A DNA stretch of 64,000 nt. Source: Trichocoleus sp. FACHB-46. Lineage in GTDB: Bacteria > Cyanobacteriota > Cyanobacteriia > FACHB-46. The position numbers were made by a program, and so were the translations under genes. This document shows positions 60,594 to 64,000 of the stretch, in pieces. Positions within the stretch are counted from its first letter, which is position 1. Each line of letters begins with the position of its first letter. The stretch lies in contig NZ_JACJOD010000006.1 in the NCBI RefSeq assembly GCF_014695385.1, forward strand, positions 620,001 through 684,000. The letters are read 5' to 3'. The notes beneath the pieces were generated by a model. It saw only the letters and a program-made list of their open reading frames with translations. It had not been told where the DNA came from and searched no databases.

Positions 60594-61859
60594 ATGGGTG
60601 AACCAACCAATCAGGGGAGCGCGATCGCAGAGACTCCTGCTGCTTCCCGGAATATTCGCCTGTTTATTAGCACAGGTGAAGTTTCTGGCGATCTTCAGGG
60701 GGCGCTGCTGGTCACGGCCTTGAAGCGGCAAGCGCAAGCTTTGGGGATTGAGTTAGAAATTTTGGCCCTTGGCGGCGATCGCATGGCGCAAGCGGGGGCG
60801 ACGCTTTTAGGCAACACCACAGCCATTGGGTCTGTGGGCCTCTTAGAATCATTGCCCTATATTTGGCCGACGCTACAAATTCAGCGACGAGCTAAACAGT
60901 ACTTGCGCCAATATCCCCCTGATTTAGTGGTCTTGATTGACTACCTCGGCCCCAACGTGGCGATTGGTAGCTATGTACGGCAGCATTTGCCCCAAGTGCC
61001 GATCGCTTACTTCATTGCGCCTCAAGAGTGGGTTTGGTCGCTCAGCCCGCGCAATACGGCGCGAATTGTCAATATCACCGATCGCCTCTTAGCAATCTTT
61101 CCAGAAGAAGCCCGCTATTTTGCCGAGCATGGAGCCAACGTGAGCTGGGTGGGGCATCCCTTGGTGGATCGGATGCAAGCTGCGCCCGATCGCGCCAGTG
61201 CTAGGCAAGCCTTAGGAATTCCAGATGAGCAAATTGCGATCGCCCTGCTCCCTGCCTCCCGTCGTCAAGAACTGAAGTATTTGATGCCCGTGATTTTCCA
61301 GGCAGCTCAACAAATTCAAGCGCAACTGCCTCAAGCTCATTTTTGGATTCCCGTTTCTTTGGAAGCTTACCGTTCGCCCATCGAACAGGCAATTCAACAG
61401 TATGGACTGCGGGCTACTGTATTGGCAGGACAAACCAGTAATTCTAAATTTGAGGAATCCATCACATTGCGAGCGATCGCGGCAGCCGATCTAGCTATTG
61501 GAAAATCGGGTACGGTTAACCTGGAAATTGCCCTCCTGAATGTCCCCCAGGTTGTCCTCTATCGAGTCGGTGCTGTCACCGCTTGGATTGCTCGCCATAT
61601 TCTCAAGTTTTCCATCCCGTTCATGTCACCGCCTAACTTGGTAGAAATGCGGTCTGTAGTCCCAGAGTTTCTGCAAGACCAGGCCACACCAGACAATATT
61701 GCTCAAGCAGGTTTGGAGTTATTGCTCAATCCGGTGCGGCGGCAACAGACTTTGGATAACTACCAAGCCATGCGCCAAGCGGTTGGGGAAGTCGGAGTCT
61801 GCGATCGCGCTGCCCAAGAGATTCTGCAACTCTTGCCCGCCAATTCATTACTCTCCTGA
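60594..61859 (+). CDS. lpxB: lipid-A-disaccharide synthase
   Basis: LpxB (GT19) joins two acylated glucosamine units. The 421-residue protein has an extended N-terminus and then RLFISTGEVSGDLQGALLV, LALGGDRMAQAGA, VVLIDYLGPNVAIG, FIAPQEWVWSLSPR, NVSWVGHPLVDRM, ALLPASRRQELKYL, and the C-terminal AIGKSGTVNLEIAL. It follows lpxA by three bases, so they are probably translated together. The lpxD gene is not in the window. Confidence 0.96.
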   Translation: MGEPTNQGSAIAETPAASRNIRLFISTGEVSGDLQGALLVTALKRQAQALGIELEILALGGDRMAQAGATLLGNTTAIGSVGLLESLPYIWPTLQIQRRAKQYLRQYPPDLVVLIDYLGPNVAIGSYVRQHLPQVPIAYFIAPQEWVWSLSPRNTARIVNITDRLLAIFPEEARYFAEHGANVSWVGHPLVDRMQAAPDRASARQALGIPDEQIAIALLPASRRQELKYLMPVIFQAAQQIQAQLPQAHFWIPVSLEAYRSPIEQAIQQYGLRATVLAGQTSNSKFEESITLRAIAAADLAIGKSGTVNLEIALLNVPQVVLYRVGAVTAWIARHILKFSIPFMSPPNLVEMRSVVPEFLQDQATPDNIAQAGLELLLNPVRRQQTLDNYQAMRQAVGEVGVCDRAAQEILQLLPANSLLS

Positions 61860-61998
61860 CTGCTAGCAGCGGAATCTATGGAGCGGACTAAATTGCTAGT
61901 GGGAAAATATCCGTGATCGCTCGGTGCCAAATGTAACCACCACGAGGCACTCTGGAATCGTCATCTAATGTTGGCAATTCAACGTTTGCCTAGCCGCT

Positions 61999-62205
61999 AT
62001 GCAGTCTTTAGTGCTTTCCCAAGCGTCTGATTTAGAAGAATTGATTGGCAGTATTTTCTTGTGTGGTAGCTTGACTGCAACAGAGTATCGATGGCTGATT
62101 ACTCTGTCTACGGCCAGAGCGGCTCAAGAATCGGACAAAGTCTTAATTGATCGCGTCTTGTATGGGATTCGCCACGGCCTCTTGCAAATCGCAGAGGTGG
62201 CTTAA
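61999..62205 (+). CDS. small conserved protein, paralogue of the 32072-32314 gene
   Basis: The 68-residue protein starts MQSLVLSQASDLEELIGSIF and continues with LTATEYRWLITLSTARAAQ and KVLIDRVLYGIRHGLLQI. It is predicted to be all helical and shares its layout with the 80-residue product at 32072-32314. No known motif. It stands alone between lpxB and der. Confidence 0.7.
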   Translation: MQSLVLSQASDLEELIGSIFLCGSLTATEYRWLITLSTARAAQESDKVLIDRVLYGIRHGLLQIAEVA

Positions 62206-62378
62206 AAATTTGACTTTCTAAAAACTTGGCTTCAGAGGGTTCAGCTAATACATTCAACCTGCTCAGCTAAGTGAGCCCGTTACCGCGTAGGGCAACATAT
62301 CACAGATAGAGCAACAATGGGTCGCAGCCCTTAGAATAGAAGTTTAGACTCCACAAATTATTTGAGTGCGATCGCCTT

Positions 62379-63740
62379 ATGTCCTTGCCTATTGTTGCTA
62401 TTCTTGGTCGTCCGAACGTGGGCAAGTCAACGATTGTGAACCGTTTGGCCGAAACGAAGGGCGCGATTGTTTTTGACGAGCCCGGTGTCACACGCGATCG
62501 CACCTACCAACCCGCTTACTGGCGCGATCGCGAATTTTTGGTGGTCGATACAGGTGGCTTAATCTTTGATGACGACACTGAATTTTTGCCGCTAATTCGG
62601 CAACAAGCGATGGCGGCTTTAGCCGAAGCCAGTGTGGCGATTTTTGTGGTAGATGGTCAAGAAGGCCCTACTACAGCTGATGAGGAAATTGCTACCTGGT
62701 TGCGGCAACAGTCTGTACCTGTGTTGCTGACTGTCAATAAGTGTGAGTCTCCAGAGCAAGGAATGGCGCAAGCCGCTCAGTTTTGGAGTTTAGGTTTGGG
62801 TGAGCCTTATCCTGTTTCTGGGATTCACGGCAACGGTACTGGCGACCTCTTAGATGAAGCGCTGAAGCATTTGCCCCCGCAGGAGGAATTGCCAGAAACC
62901 TCAGAGATCAAAGTGGCGATCGTGGGACGGCCTAATGTGGGTAAGTCAAGCTTACTCAATGCCTTCGTCGGTGAAAATCGCGCCATCGTCAGCCCGATCT
63001 CCGGTACCACCCGCGACAGCATTGACACAGTCGTGGAACGAGAAGGCCAAACCTATCGCTTAATTGATACGGCTGGCATTCGCAAGAAAAAGCATATTGA
63101 GTACGGCCCAGAATTTTTCAGCATTAACCGCGCTTTCAAAGCCATTCGTCGAGCTGATGTCGTCTTGATGGTGCTTGATGCCCTAGATGGCGTGACTGAG
63201 CAAGACCAGAAACTAGCAGGTCGAATTGCAGATGAAGGGCGAGCTTGCATTATTGTGGTTAACAAATGGGATGCAGTCGAAAAAGACGCTTACACCATTT
63301 ATGACTACGGGGAGCAAGTTAAAAGCCGCTTGCAGTTTACCGAATGGGCACCGTTGATCTTTGTCAGTGCTGAGACAGGGCAGCGAGTTGAGAAGATTCT
63401 AGAACTGGTGAATACAGCCGCTGAGCAGCATAAACGGCGGGTGACGACCTCAGTGATTAATGAGGTTTTGGAGGAGGCTGGGAATTGGCATTCGCCCCCA
63501 ACCACGCGCCAAGGCCGTCAGGGCAGAATTTATTACGGCACTCAAGTTAGTACGCAGCCACCTACGATCGCGCTGTTTGTGAATGAAGCTAAGTTGTTCA
63601 ATGACAACTATCGCCGTTATATTGAGCGACAATTTCGTGAGAGTTTGGGATTCACCGGTACGCCAATCCGCATGATTTGGCGAAGCAAGAAGGTGCGAGA
63701 AATGGAGCGGGGTAGCGCTAACCGGGCCACTCGTGTTTAA
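62379..63740 (+). CDS. der: ribosome-associated GTPase Der (EngA)
   Basis: Der is an essential double GTPase of 50S ribosome assembly. The 453-residue protein has GTPase domain 1 ([32 protein letters not shown]), GTPase domain 2 ([30 protein letters not shown]) and a C-terminal KH-like domain (about 350-445). All G1-G4 motifs are intact in both. It is 173 bases after the small gene and 36 bases ahead of the next one. Confidence 0.97.
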   Translation: MSLPIVAILGRPNVGKSTIVNRLAETKGAIVFDEPGVTRDRTYQPAYWRDREFLVVDTGGLIFDDDTEFLPLIRQQAMAALAEASVAIFVVDGQEGPTTADEEIATWLRQQSVPVLLTVNKCESPEQGMAQAAQFWSLGLGEPYPVSGIHGNGTGDLLDEALKHLPPQEELPETSEIKVAIVGRPNVGKSSLLNAFVGENRAIVSPISGTTRDSIDTVVEREGQTYRLIDTAGIRKKKHIEYGPEFFSINRAFKAIRRADVVLMVLDALDGVTEQDQKLAGRIADEGRACIIVVNKWDAVEKDAYTIYDYGEQVKSRLQFTEWAPLIFVSAETGQRVEKILELVNTAAEQHKRRVTTSVINEVLEEAGNWHSPPTTRQGRQGRIYYGTQVSTQPPTIALFVNEAKLFNDNYRRYIERQFRESLGFTGTPIRMIWRSKKVREMERGSANRATRV

Positions 63741-63776
63741 CAATGAAGTGATTGAGAGTTTCATCCCCTAAATCGA

Positions 63777-64000
63777 ATGGATCTGCTGCGATCGCTGCCA
63801 TTAGGACTGTACCTAGAACAACCGCAAACTTGGCTTCATAAGCTTGATCCCCGCGTCAAGCTAGCTTGGTTGATGAGTTTTTTGCTGGCCCCTCTCCTAG
63901 CAAATCCCCTCTGGCGCTTGTTCTTGGTCGTGGTATTAGTCCTGCTCACCTTGATAGCGATGATTCCGTTTCGGGTTTGGCGGCAGCAAATGGCTTGGTT
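63777..64000 (+). CDS. EcfT/CbiQ-type transporter transmembrane protein (partial)
   Basis: The first 74 codons are visible: MDLLRSLPLGLYLEQPQTW, then HKLDPRVKLAWLMSFLLAPLL, a helix of FLVVVLVLLTLIAMIPF, and the basic loop VWRQQ. The LDPRVKL motif before the first helix is the hallmark of energy-coupling factor T components (CbiQ family). It runs off the right end. It follows der by 36 bases. Confidence 0.8.
   Translation, partial: MDLLRSLPLGLYLEQPQTWLHKLDPRVKLAWLMSFLLAPLLANPLWRLFLVVVLVLLTLIAMIPFRVWRQQMAW

Overview
The window is chromosomal DNA of a phycobilisome-containing cyanobacterium. The evidence is an apcE-apcA-apcB-apcC core-antenna cluster, a cyanobacterial-order ATP synthase operon (atp1-B-E-G-F-D-A-C), a plant-type ferredoxin, the Calvin-cycle GAPDH, a TLP40/CYP38-type lumenal cyclophilin, a P-II protein behind NtcA-type boxes, and the very frequent HIP1 octamer GCGATCGC. 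The ApcE linker has four linker repeats, which predicts a five-cylinder phycobilisome core. That, with the gene set, suggests a filamentous (Leptolyngbya/Oscillatoria/Nostoc-like) lineage; this is inference. I saw no rRNA, tRNA, CRISPR array, insertion sequence or prophage gene.

Layout. 0-9.3 kb: a YraQ-like permease, a beta-sandwich protein of unknown role, a hybrid GAF histidine kinase divergent from a GGDEF protein, a phosphohexomutase, an RdgB-type pyrophosphatase, and glnB. 9.5-14.3 kb: a coiled-coil membrane protein, queF, the System II cytochrome c genes ccs1 and ccdA, and ftsW. 14.4-20 kb: the allophycocyanin core cluster, all on the minus strand. 20.6-28.2 kb: a methyltransferase and then the eight-gene ATP synthase operon, closed by a strong terminator. 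28.2-39.7 kb: an accessory-like stretch with an AT-rich acyltransferase, a ferredoxin, a DUF3326 pair, a CPBP protease, a 1057-residue repeat protein, purN, an orphan sugar permease, DUF981 and DUF3105 proteins and a cysteine-rich four-helix protein. 40-50.8 kb: housekeeping genes (accB-efp, cyclophilin, thiL, gap2, nadD, murC, murB, ybaB). 50.9-64 kb: an SGNH protein, a tyrosine phosphatase, an Rre1/Ycf29-like regulator, then purC followed by an outer-membrane block (Omp85, lpxC, fabZ, lpxA, lpxB), der, and the start of an EcfT/CbiQ-type gene.

Most genes are ordinary core genes. The items most worth following up are: (1) the histidine kinase at 2285-4342, whose second GAF domain carries both cysteines of a DXCF-type cyanobacteriochrome, set head-to-head with a diguanylate cyclase whose inhibitory site is lost; (2) the 1057-residue membrane protein built from about eight copies of an unnamed ~95-residue repeat; (3) twin perfect NtcA boxes at glnB; (4) stem-loops on both sides of atpE and one that could mask the atpC ribosome binding site; (5) simple-sequence insertions inside thiL and murC.
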